From positions 1 through 8,547 of the forward strand of contig JAGRHW010000146.1 in assembly GCA_020444765.1 (NCBI GenBank): a stretch of 8,547 nt of DNA. The letters run 5' to 3'. The notes under the pieces were generated by a model. It was given only the letters and a program-made list of their open reading frames with translations, was not told the DNA's origin and made no database searches. Both the position numbers and the translations under genes were made by a program. This DNA is from Gammaproteobacteria bacterium (lineage in GTDB: Bacteria > Pseudomonadota > Gammaproteobacteria > Granulosicoccales > Granulosicoccaceae). Shown here piece after piece: positions 1-6,525 of the stretch; position 1 is the stretch's first letter; each line of letters starts with the position of its first letter.

Positions 1-267
1 GGACGGGGATTTTACGCATGGAAGAAAGGCCAGCCGGTCAGAGAGGGCAAGCCCGATGACAACGCCGATCTCGGCGCGTTGGCCGAACGTCTGCTCAAAC
101 CGTTTCTTGACGAATGCGTAGCTTGTCGTGACGAGCAGATCGTCGCCGATGATGAATTGCTGGATGCCGGCATCATCTTCGGCACCGGCTTTGCGCCGTT
201 TCGTGGCGGTCCCCTGCATTACCTGGAAAGCCGGTCCGCAAAACCGGCGGGCGAGAAAACATCATGA
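1..267 (+). CDS. 3-hydroxyacyl-CoA dehydrogenase / enoyl-CoA hydratase, C-terminal fragment (FadJ/FadB-type)
   Basis: This is the last 88 codons of a gene that begins before the window, open from base 1 to TGA at 265-267. The visible part is the C-terminal end of the 3-hydroxyacyl-CoA dehydrogenase domain. It starts with GRGFYAWKKGQ, matching the G-x-GFY motif of this family. It then has an amphipathic stretch with DECVACRDEQIV, and the signature GTGFAPFRGGPLHY. In E. coli FadJ the equivalent segments are similar. The enzyme oxidises L-3-hydroxyacyl-CoA to 3-ketoacyl-CoA with NAD+ in the cytoplasm; the hydratase half of a bifunctional protein would lie upstream and is not visible. The protein ends only about 12 residues after the GGPLHY motif, whereas E. 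coli FadJ continues for several tens of residues, so the C-terminal tail is short. The stop overlaps the start of the thiolase gene (ATGA), which indicates translational coupling. The family is clear, but the choice between FadJ, FadB and a stand-alone dehydrogenase cannot be made from this fragment. Confidence 0.88.
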   Translation, partial: GRGFYAWKKGQPVREGKPDDNADLGALAERLLKPFLDECVACRDEQIVADDELLDAGIIFGTGFAPFRGGPLHYLESRSAKPAGEKTS

Positions 268-1544
268 GCGATCAAACAATCAGACCCGTCGCCATCGTCG
301 GCAGCGCGCGTATTCCGTTTTGCCGTTCCAATAGCGCTTACGCCGATCTGTCGAATCTGGATATGCTGAGCACGGTGTTACGCGGCCTGGTGGATAAATA
401 CGGCCTGCAAGGCGAAAAACTCGATGAGGTGAACGCCGGTTCGGTCATCACCCATTCCCGCGACTGGAATCTTGCCCGCGAGGCGGTGCTCAGCAGCGGT
501 CTGTCGCCGCTCACGCCGGGGATGACGATGCAGCAGGCCTGCGGAACCAGCCTGCAGGGTGCGATGATCGCTGCGGCCAAGATTGCCAGCGGTCAGATCG
601 ACTGCGCGATCGCCGCCGGCAGCGATACGACCAGTGACGTGCCGATCGTTTTTGGTCGGAAATTTGCAAAACGTTTGGTGAGTCTTTCAAAAGCGCGCGA
701 TATCCGCTCGAAACTCGCCCAGTTCAAGGGTTTCGGATTGCGTGAACTGGCGCCTGTCGCACCCTCGGTCAATGAACCCAGAACATTGCTGAGCATGGGA
801 CAACACGCCGAACTGATGGCCCGTGAGTGGGCGATCGACCGCCAATCGCAGGATCAACTGGCGCTTGAAAGTCATCAAAAAGCGGCGGCCGCCTATAACA
901 GCGGCTTCTTTGACGATCTGCTGGTCGAATGCGCGGGTGTCCTGCGGGACAACAATCTGCGCGAAGACAGCAGTCTGGAGTCGCTTGCGGCCCTGAAAAC
1001 GGTGTATGACAAAACACCGCAAGGGACCTTGACGGCCGGTAACAGCACGCCATTGACCGATGGCGCGGCAGGTGTACTGCTGGCCAGCGAAGACTGGGCG
1101 CGAGAGCGCAATTTACCGGTGCTGGCCCGCTTGACCTGGTCACAGACCGAGGCTGTCGACTTTGTCGCGGGCGAAGGCCTGCTGATGGCGCCGACCGTGG
1201 CGGTCAGCGCGATGCTGCAGCGGGCAGGGCTTGCATTGCAGGATTTCGATTTCTATGAAATCCACGAAGCCTTCGCGGCCCAGGTGCTTTGTACCCTGAA
1301 GGCCTGGGAATCGGAAGAATACTGCAAGACCCGACTGGGTCTCGACAAGCCGCTGGGTTCGATAGAGCGGGCCAAAATGAATGTCCACGGCAGCAGTCTC
1401 GCGGTCGGGCATCCGTTTGCCGCGACTGGCGCGCGCATCATCGGTACATTGGCCAGGCTGCTGGATCAGAAGGGCAGTGGGCGTGGTTTGATCTCCGTTT
1501 GCACGGCCGGCGGTATGGGCGTGGCGGCGATTCTGGAAAAATAA
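264..1544 (+). CDS. Acetyl-CoA C-acyltransferase (3-ketoacyl-CoA thiolase, FadI-like)
   Basis: A complete 426-residue thiolase, close in length to E. coli FadI (436). It cleaves 3-ketoacyl-CoA with CoA to give acetyl-CoA and a shortened acyl-CoA, the last step of the beta-oxidation cycle. The nucleophile is Cys93 in QQACGTSLQGA. The TAGNSTPLTDGAAG segment (about 257-270) is the conserved thiolase loop. EIHEAFAAQ carries His334, NVHGSSLAVGHPFAATGAR carries His383, and CTAGGMG carries the acid/base Cys413. All four catalytic-site elements are therefore intact. The second Gly of the usual N-x-x-GG motif is Ser here (GSS). The HPFAATG form suggests the FadI/trifunctional-beta branch rather than biosynthetic PhaA thiolases. 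The ATG at 264 overlaps the upstream dehydrogenase stop by four bases, and the Shine-Dalgarno is poor, so translation probably depends on coupling. The partner dehydrogenase supports a degradative role. The acyl chain-length range cannot be read from the sequence. Confidence 0.93.
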   Translation: MSDQTIRPVAIVGSARIPFCRSNSAYADLSNLDMLSTVLRGLVDKYGLQGEKLDEVNAGSVITHSRDWNLAREAVLSSGLSPLTPGMTMQQACGTSLQGAMIAAAKIASGQIDCAIAAGSDTTSDVPIVFGRKFAKRLVSLSKARDIRSKLAQFKGFGLRELAPVAPSVNEPRTLLSMGQHAELMAREWAIDRQSQDQLALESHQKAAAAYNSGFFDDLLVECAGVLRDNNLREDSSLESLAALKTVYDKTPQGTLTAGNSTPLTDGAAGVLLASEDWARERNLPVLARLTWSQTEAVDFVAGEGLLMAPTVAVSAMLQRAGLALQDFDFYEIHEAFAAQVLCTLKAWESEEYCKTRLGLDKPLGSIERAKMNVHGSSLAVGHPFAATGARIIGTLARLLDQKGSGRGLISVCTAGGMGVAAILEK

Positions 1545-1593
1545 ACGATACCGTCGGATGATGGAACTTTTGTAGCGATTTACGGGGAAACCG

Positions 1594-2340
1594 ATGATGA
1601 CGATTGAGAACGAAACGATCCGGGTCCGAATGCATACAATCCTTGCGTTACGGTTTTTGTTCGCATTGTTTGCACTGACAGGATTTTCGCTGAACGCTTA
1701 TGCCGAGGCCGATGCCGTCGTCTACGATCGCTATGCGCTGTCGGCCAGTGCCGAGACCGATATCGACAATGATCAGATGACCGTCGAAATGGTGGTCGAA
1801 GACGAAGACAAGGACAGCGCCGCGCTGGCCGATCGCATCAACCAGAACATGCTCTGGGCCTTGCTGCAACTGGAAAAATTTCCTGCCATCAAAAGCAGCA
1901 CGCGCAATTACACCACGCGTCCGCAATACGAACAAAGCCATATCAGTGGTTGGCGCAGCTCGCAAACGCTGCAGTTACAGGGCTCGGATTTTGAGGAAAT
2001 CAAAAATGCCATCGCTATCCTGCAGGAACGACTGATCGTGCGCTCCATGCATTTCGAGCCGCGCCAGCAGACCCGCAGGGAAATCGAAGATCGCCTGATC
2101 AGTGAAGCGCTGGAGGCTTTCCGGCAACGTGCCGAGCTGGTGCGAAACAGCATGCAGGCGGAAAAATTCCGGGTGATCAGCCTCAACATCAACACCAATG
2201 ACTATGCTGGTCCGGTTTATCGCGACCAGGTCATGACCATGAGTACGCGCGCGGCGACCCCATCGGTAGCCGCCCCCGCGGTGGACGCCGGTACCAGCCG
2301 GGTACAGGTTTCGGTACACGGCGAAATACAACTGCAGTAA
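1594..2340 (+). CDS. Secreted SIMPL-domain (DUF541) protein
   Basis: A 248-residue exported protein with a SIMPL/DUF541 domain, the family of E. coli YggE. The N-terminus has a hydrophobic signal segment (about residues 16-33, LALRFLFALFALTGF) ending in NAYA, with cleavage predicted after Ala37. The mature protein shows family features in order: a beta strand with ALSASAE, a D-x-M-x-V-x-M-V strand, the ADRINQNMLWAL helix, the TRNYTTRPQYE segment, GWRSSQTLQLQ, a helix with LQERL, the ALEAFRQRAELV helix, and a C-terminal strand RVQVSVHGEIQL. GGGGA at 1584-1588 supports ATG 1594 or the adjacent in-frame ATG 1597, the latter with better spacing. An in-frame ATG at 1630 would give a more usual 25-residue signal peptide but has a weak ribosome site. 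The protein is probably periplasmic. The molecular role of the family is poorly defined. The gene lies 49 bp after the thiolase, with no terminator visible between them, so it may be read from the same transcript. Confidence 0.85.
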   Translation: MMTIENETIRVRMHTILALRFLFALFALTGFSLNAYAEADAVVYDRYALSASAETDIDNDQMTVEMVVEDEDKDSAALADRINQNMLWALLQLEKFPAIKSSTRNYTTRPQYEQSHISGWRSSQTLQLQGSDFEEIKNAIAILQERLIVRSMHFEPRQQTRREIEDRLISEALEAFRQRAELVRNSMQAEKFRVISLNINTNDYAGPVYRDQVMTMSTRAATPSVAAPAVDAGTSRVQVSVHGEIQLQ

Positions 2341-2409
2341 GTTTTCACTGCCGGGAAGCGGAACTGTCTGTTCTGTTTGCCAGGTAAATCTTAAAAGCCT
2401 GTCCCCTTG

Positions 2410-2429
2410 TTCCCGTCGTGCGGCGGGAA
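2410..2429. repeat. Inverted repeat, possible hairpin downstream of the SIMPL gene
   Basis: TTCCCGTCG and CGGCGGGAA pair over eight bases around a GTGC loop, with one G-T wobble. The hairpin lies 70 bases after the SIMPL stop. No T-tract follows on either strand, so it is not a standard rho-independent terminator. It could protect a 3' end or be a dispersed palindromic element. A second CGGGAA at 2352-2357 could compete for the same TTCCCG arm. Confidence 0.45.
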
Positions 2430-2442
2430 TTCGTAACCCGGC

Positions 2443-2457
2443 ACTTGTCAAACAAGT
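2443..2457. repeat. Short perfect inverted repeat (6-bp arms, 3-base loop)
   Basis: ACTTGT and ACAAGT flank CAA. The outer GCAC and GTGC could extend the stem across a small bulge. It sits 13 bases after the larger inverted repeat and before the outer-membrane protein gene. It may be an RNA hairpin or an operator half-site pair. The sequence does not decide between them. Confidence 0.35.
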
Positions 2458-2607
2458 CGTGCTTCTACATCAAATCCTTAGCGATTCCTTTTATTGAATG
2501 TCAGCCGTTTTTTACGGTTTGCGGCTTGGTATTTGCAAGATCTGCCTGTTCAGGGAATGTGTACTTTTTCATGGATGAGAGAAACAAGTAACAAGAGTAC
2601 CTGTTGA

Positions 2608-5600
2608 TTGGGCAAGACTGAGAAAAAGTCATTTCCCGTTATTACAAGCACAAGAAGAATTTTTCTTGGGCTGATAACGGCGTTGTTGATGCAAGACCCA
2701 TCCGTTTTTGCGGCGGACAGCGTCGATGCGTCCGCGCTCGCGCCGGAAAAACGTCTGTCGTCGACAGTACTGCAGTCAACCGCCGTCATACCGGAAACCA
2801 AAAGGCAATACAGCTCTGGTACGTCTGTCCGTAATAATCCTCTGGATTTCTCCGCTGCCATACCTGAAGTCTCGCCTGAATGGCTGCGACTGTTGAGAGA
2901 TGCCGCAAAGCTGACGACTGCAGCGGATGAGGTCCGCTTGCCGGCCGCTTCGCCGGACAAGAACATACCGCTGCGTGATCTGATGATCAGCAAAAGTCTT
3001 CCAGTCACCGGAAATACGCCGCCTGTGATCCCGTCACTGGTGGAAGTCCCGGAGGACTGGCAAGTGACGGTGATTTCCACAAAGACGCCGGAAGATGCCG
3101 GCCCGCCTGCAGAAACAACCGAAGCGATTCCCCCAGACCGAGGCGACAAGCCGCAGGAAGCGGGCGCGCCGCCTGAAATCCGGGAAGTTCCGCTTAACCG
3201 GGCAATGAGCGGGATGTCTCAAAGTGCCGATCAAAGTGTCAACGCGGCCTTATCGGTTTTGGCTGTGACGCCTGCGCCAGGTGTCGAATCACAAGACAAG
3301 TCCGATTCCGTACCGGAAACTCCGGCAGACTTGCCCGAAGAGATGCCGGCCGAGCCGCAGACCGAACGTGAAAAATTTACCATCGATCCGCAAAAGCTTG
3401 GTTCCCTGAGCGCCTTGCCGCACCGGATCATTTTGAATGAACGGGAAGAAGGATCGCTCAGTGCCTTTGCAACGCCGTCGGGTGTGCTGATGCTGCCGTT
3501 GGCGCCGATTGCCGAGATTCTGGGTAACAGTGTTGTAATCGATGTGGCCGGTCAGAAAGTCAAGTATCTGCGTAGCCGCGATGGTGCGCATTTTGAGCTG
3601 GATACGGCCTCGGGCGAGGTGACCGCCAATGGCCGAAGTGTGGGTTTTTTGAACGAGGTCGGTTTGCTGGATCTCGAAACCGGTCTGTTTCCGGCCAATG
3701 CCGTGCAGGTTTTCAGCGGCTTGCGGATTGAGCGCGATGACGAACGACAATTGATTGACATGCTGCTCGACAAGCGTCTGCGTTATGTCACCGGTTTCGA
3801 GTTGTATGTCAACGGTGAGCAACTGCCTTATCTGAATCCGGAGCCGCGCTCCCTCGGACATGTATTATTGTTGCCTTTGCGGCCGATCGTCGAGGAGTTG
3901 GGCAGCCGTTTAAAAGTATCGGCCGATGGTAATATCGTGACGGTCGAACGTTATCAGGACAACGCCAAAATAGCCCTGAATCTGACTACCGGACTGGTTG
4001 AAGTTCAGGGCAAGCCGGTCGGTACGGTCGAGGACATGGCTTATGCCGATCGCTCGCAACTGCTGCTGCCCCGCGAGGCGATCGCAAGTCTGACCGGCAC
4101 CTATGTCACGGTGTTGCCGGGCAGCCGGCGCATCGACGTCGATCTCGACGGCGAGCTGGCGCGCATTATCCATCCGGGCCAGAGCGTCAGGGAACGGGCA
4201 GCCTCCAGTCCGCCCAGTGTCGAATCGGTGGAAGCCTTTTATGACAGTGAGCATCGCGCCAGCACCGTGGTGCGTGGACACTACAGCGAATACAATCTGC
4301 GTTTTGAATACGAAACGCCGAACACGCAGGGCGAGGACGGTTTTACCCCCGAGTGGATGCAGTTGTTCGCCGAGTCGATCGATGGCTGGGGCCTTGGCAT
4401 CGGCGATCACAATACGCATAAACGCGAACTGAGTGGCGTCAATGCCTCGCGTATCAAGGGTGGATATTTTTACAAGCCGGCGCGCGACGGTTTGTTTGTG
4501 GCGACGGCGGGCAAACCGCAGACAGGCTTCCGCGAACTGGATCAGGGCGATAGCGTACCCGTGTTCGACGGCGGTGTGGCCGGCTTGCGGTATTACGCCA
4601 ACGGCGGGGATTTCGATGCCGGGCTTGCAGTGCGCGACAATGCCGAAGCGGGCGGCTACAAAGCGGCGGTCGGCAGTGCTTACAAGATAAACGATAATCC
4701 GGATTTCGTCCTCGGCGACCTGTATCAGCGGACCGAGTTTGCCGGCGGCCTCTATGAAGTCGGCGGGGATCAGTCTCTGGGCGGGCGCCTCGACTGGGAT
4801 GGCAGGCTGGAACCCAGCGAGAAACTTTTCTTCTCCGCGCGCACCGAATACAACAGCTCCGAAGTGGTGGCCGGTGTCATCGACGAAGATACGCAAAATG
4901 TCAGTTACGAAAAATCGGTTGCTGATTTTCTCAATTACGGGGTTGGTTCCGGCTACCGGGTCAATGACGACCTGTCGTTCGCCGTCAATCACGGGCGCAC
5001 GCTGCGTGGCGCTCTGGAAGGTACCCTGAGCGATGATATCGCCGAGTGGGCCGAATCCTCCAGCGTCGGCATGTCGCTACGACCTTTCGACAGCAGGCTG
5101 AGTCCGTGGACCTATTTCTCCTGGGAAAAAACCAGTCAGAGCAATGATGAAAGTGTCAGGCGGCTCAATGGTCAGGCGGTGTGGCGAATCGACAAATTCA
5201 ATGTGCTGCTCAAACATGTCGACCAGCAGGCCGAGGACAGCGGTAAATCCTGGCTCACCAGTTTTGAGTTGTCGCGTGAGCCCTGGGTGCATTTTCTGCA
5301 GAAGCAGGCCAGTTTGCGTTTGTCGCCACGACTTAATGCCTGGAAGACGCGCGAAACCAGCAGCGCCAATATCGGTGCCTTGCTGTCCTTCGACAGCGGC
5401 GAATGGCTGGGCCGACGGACCAAGCTCGGAATGAGTTACGGTAAGAATCTCGGCGTGAAGTTGCTGGAAAATCCGGCGGCCGATGAGGATGAAACCGATT
5501 TCGAGGAAGGCGCCGATTATTTCAGTGCGGTGTTGAGCTGGCGTTTCAACAGATTGTTGAAGTTCACCACCAATTATTTCAGCGACCTGGACGGCCATGA

Positions 5601-6264
5601 TGACACTTATGCAACCCTGACCGCCTATTATGAATTCAATCCGCCGCGGCATATAAAACAGACCAAGGAAAACGCCGGCCTGTTGAGCGGGCAGGTTTTT
5701 CTTGACGAAAACTTCGACGGCATCCAGCAGGAAAACGAGCAGGGTATTGCCGGTGCGCGGGTAAAAATCAGAGGAACCCGGGTGGGCTTGCAGGCCGATC
5801 CGAACGGCCGATTCACGATTCAGAATCTGCCGGTCGGCGTGTACCGGGTGGAAGCGGATATGAGCCAGATGCCGCTCGGCTATATCGGCTCGCCGGAAAA
5901 TACCCCGCCGGTGCGAATCGGCGATGCCCTGATCAGCGAGCTGAAAATCCCGATCGTGCGCGGCAATCAGTTGTCGGGCGTTGTGTATGTCGACAAAAAC
6001 AACAACGGCCAGCTCGATCAGGACGACCGGCGGCTGGAGAATATCGGCCTGGAACTGGACAGCGGCGAGGAAACTGCAAGTACGGCATTTGGTCAGTATA
6101 CCTTTGATTTTCTGCCGCCGCGGCACTATACCCTGAGCGTGCAGTCCGATACGCTGCCGGACGGCATCAGTGTTGCCCCGGATAATCTGACGACCATCGA
6201 TCTGCAGGCCGAGCAACGCAACCGCTTGCTGGTTCGTCTGATCGAACGCGATGACTTTCCGTAA
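2608..6264 (+). CDS. Large outer-membrane beta-barrel protein with stalk-like and SdrD-B-like domains (function unknown)
   Basis: A 1218-residue protein, not matched to a named gene. TTG 2608 is the chosen start: TGA lies immediately upstream in frame, and this start gives a full signal peptide (basic KTEKK...TRR, hydrophobic IFLGLITALLM, cleavage near VFA-AD, about residue 36). The first in-frame ATG (2689, residue 28) would destroy it. Residues about 40-250 are a Pro/Glu/Ala-rich, low-complexity linker. Residues about 272-515 hold three LP-centred repeats (LMLPLAP near 297, LLLPLRP near 423, LLLPRE near 488) that resemble copper-amine-oxidase-N/stalk domains. Residues about 540-1011 alternate polar and hydrophobic residues with many Tyr, Trp and Gly, as in an outer-membrane beta-barrel, and end in YYEF like a beta-signal. 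Two C-terminal SdrD-B/CNA-B-like domains follow (about 1025-1120 and 1121-1210), with loops DENFDG...E (1033-1044) and DKNNNG...D (1129-1140) of EF-hand type. The order vaguely recalls an usher, but no usher signature is seen. Adhesion, export or surface display are all possible. Confidence 0.8.
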   Translation: MGKTEKKSFPVITSTRRIFLGLITALLMQDPSVFAADSVDASALAPEKRLSSTVLQSTAVIPETKRQYSSGTSVRNNPLDFSAAIPEVSPEWLRLLRDAAKLTTAADEVRLPAASPDKNIPLRDLMISKSLPVTGNTPPVIPSLVEVPEDWQVTVISTKTPEDAGPPAETTEAIPPDRGDKPQEAGAPPEIREVPLNRAMSGMSQSADQSVNAALSVLAVTPAPGVESQDKSDSVPETPADLPEEMPAEPQTEREKFTIDPQKLGSLSALPHRIILNEREEGSLSAFATPSGVLMLPLAPIAEILGNSVVIDVAGQKVKYLRSRDGAHFELDTASGEVTANGRSVGFLNEVGLLDLETGLFPANAVQVFSGLRIERDDERQLIDMLLDKRLRYVTGFELYVNGEQLPYLNPEPRSLGHVLLLPLRPIVEELGSRLKVSADGNIVTVERYQDNAKIALNLTTGLVEVQGKPVGTVEDMAYADRSQLLLPREAIASLTGTYVTVLPGSRRIDVDLDGELARIIHPGQSVRERAASSPPSVESVEAFYDSEHRASTVVRGHYSEYNLRFEYETPNTQGEDGFTPEWMQLFAESIDGWGLGIGDHNTHKRELSGVNASRIKGGYFYKPARDGLFVATAGKPQTGFRELDQGDSVPVFDGGVAGLRYYANGGDFDAGLAVRDNAEAGGYKAAVGSAYKINDNPDFVLGDLYQRTEFAGGLYEVGGDQSLGGRLDWDGRLEPSEKLFFSARTEYNSSEVVAGVIDEDTQNVSYEKSVADFLNYGVGSGYRVNDDLSFAVNHGRTLRGALEGTLSDDIAEWAESSSVGMSLRPFDSRLSPWTYFSWEKTSQSNDESVRRLNGQAVWRIDKFNVLLKHVDQQAEDSGKSWLTSFELSREPWVHFLQKQASLRLSPRLNAWKTRETSSANIGALLSFDSGEWLGRRTKLGMSYGKNLGVKLLENPAADEDETDFEEGADYFSAVLSWRFNRLLKFTTNYFSDLDGHDDTYATLTAYYEFNPPRHIKQTKENAGLLSGQVFLDENFDGIQQENEQGIAGARVKIRGTRVGLQADPNGRFTIQNLPVGVYRVEADMSQMPLGYIGSPENTPPVRIGDALISELKIPIVRGNQLSGVVYVDKNNNGQLDQDDRRLENIGLELDSGEETASTAFGQYTFDFLPPRHYTLSVQSDTLPDGISVAPDNLTTIDLQAEQRNRLLVRLIERDDFP

Positions 6265-6296
6265 CGCGAGCGGCGCGATGAGATTCCAGATCGTGC

Positions 6297-6326
6297 TTGC
6301 AAGGCGAGGCCGAAAGCAGGCAAAAT
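6297..6326 (+). promoter_or_regulatory. Candidate sigma70 promoter for ffs
   Basis: TTGCAA at 6297-6302 and CAAAAT at 6321-6326 are separated by 18 bases. Each matches four of six consensus positions. Transcription would start near 6333, slightly upstream of the predicted mature 5' end at 6341, so a short 5' trim would be needed. Support is moderate. Confidence 0.4.
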
Positions 6327-6340
6327 AGCGAGTTCGTCTA

Positions 6341-6456
6341 TGGTGTCCTGCGTCGGCCCTCTCGCGACGATAAGCTGTGAACCCCGTCAGGCCCGGAAGG
6401 GAGCAGCGGCAGCAGTGGATTCGGGTGCCGGGATGTGGCTGGCGTGGGACGCCACC
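6341..6456 (+). ncRNA. ffs: Signal recognition particle RNA (4.5S RNA)
   Basis: This is the RNA scaffold of the bacterial signal recognition particle. It binds Ffh and directs ribosomes making membrane and exported proteins to FtsY. The diagnostic apical part is intact: GTCAGGCCCGGAAGGGAGCAGC at about 6386-6407, with the GGAA tetraloop at 6395-6398 and the symmetric and asymmetric internal loops recognised by the Ffh M domain. The 3' arm GTGCCGGGATGTGGCTGGC is nearly identical to that of E. coli 4.5S RNA. The ends TGGTGTCC (6341-6348) and GGACGCCA (6447-6454) close an eight-base-pair terminal helix with one G-U pair. The length of about 116 matches the short gammaproteobacterial type without an Alu domain. 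The exact ends are inferred from this pairing. No T-rich terminator follows, and the dnaX promoter begins at once. The order ffs-dnaX-ybaB is a conserved neighbourhood. Confidence 0.95.
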
Positions 6457-6486
6457 ATTACATCGTAGCGCTTTCCCCTATATAAT
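6457..6486 (+). promoter_or_regulatory. Sigma70 promoter of dnaX
   Basis: A perfect TATAAT at 6481-6486 follows ATTACA (6457-6462, four of six matches to TTGACA) with an 18-base spacer. Transcription should start near 6492-6494, about 30 bases before the dnaX ATG. The -35 hexamer directly abuts the 3' end of the SRP RNA gene. Confidence 0.65.
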
Positions 6487-6492
6487 TTCCTG

Positions 6493-6525
6493 ATGCATAT
6501 ACCCAAGCAGCATCACTCCGGATGA
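6493..6525 (+). other. Possible ten-codon leader ORF overlapping the dnaX start
   Basis: ATG at 6493 opens [10 protein letters not shown] and ends at TGA 6523-6525, which overlaps the dnaX ATG as ATGA. The ATG lies at or within one or two bases of the predicted transcription start, so the mRNA could be leaderless for this small frame, and its termination could deliver ribosomes to dnaX, whose own Shine-Dalgarno is weak. It has no independent proof of translation and may be chance. Confidence 0.25.

Larger units (their letters stand above)
2341..2607 (+). other. Intergenic leader region between the SIMPL gene and the outer-membrane protein gene
   Basis: This gap of 267 bases is visibly richer in A+T than the flanking genes. 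It holds several short inverted repeats: 2410-2429 (TTCCCGTCG/CGGCGGGAA), 2443-2457 (ACTTGT/ACAAGT), and overlapping options at 2503-2526 (AGCCG with CGGCT, or CCGT with ACGG across a T-rich loop). I found no convincing sigma70 or sigma54 promoter, no tRNA, and no riboswitch class that I recognise. The only ATG with a short reading frame (2571-2591, six codons) has no support as a gene. The region most likely contains the 3' end of the SIMPL transcript and the promoter and 5' leader of the gene at 2608. Confidence 0.5.

Noticed and set aside
1545..1593. A promoter or terminator between the thiolase and SIMPL genes.
   Set aside because: The 49-base gap shows neither a clear hairpin with T-tract nor a -35/-10 pair; only the ribosome site GGGGA is evident.
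2410..2429. An intrinsic terminator for the SIMPL gene.
   Set aside because: The hairpin is followed by TTCGTAACCC, with no T-tract on either strand, so I list it only as an inverted repeat.
2533..2566. A sigma70 promoter for the outer-membrane protein gene (TTGCAA ... TGTACT).
   Set aside because: The spacer would be 21 bases and the -10 is poor. No better pair was found in the gap.
2571..2591. A six-codon frame (MDERNK) just before the outer-membrane protein gene.
   Set aside because: It has no ribosome site, does not overlap the downstream start, and is too short to support without conservation data.
2341..2607. A known riboswitch, such as a cyclic-di-GMP class.
   Set aside because: No conserved riboswitch core motif could be found by eye.
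3910..4992. A 360-codon open frame on the - strand.
   Set aside because: It is antisense to the large outer-membrane protein gene, has no recognisable motif, and reflects the codon bias of the + strand gene.
5077..6216. A 379-codon open frame on the - strand.
   Set aside because: Also antisense to the outer-membrane protein gene. The + strand frame there encodes clear SdrD-B-like motifs, so the reverse frame is a shadow.
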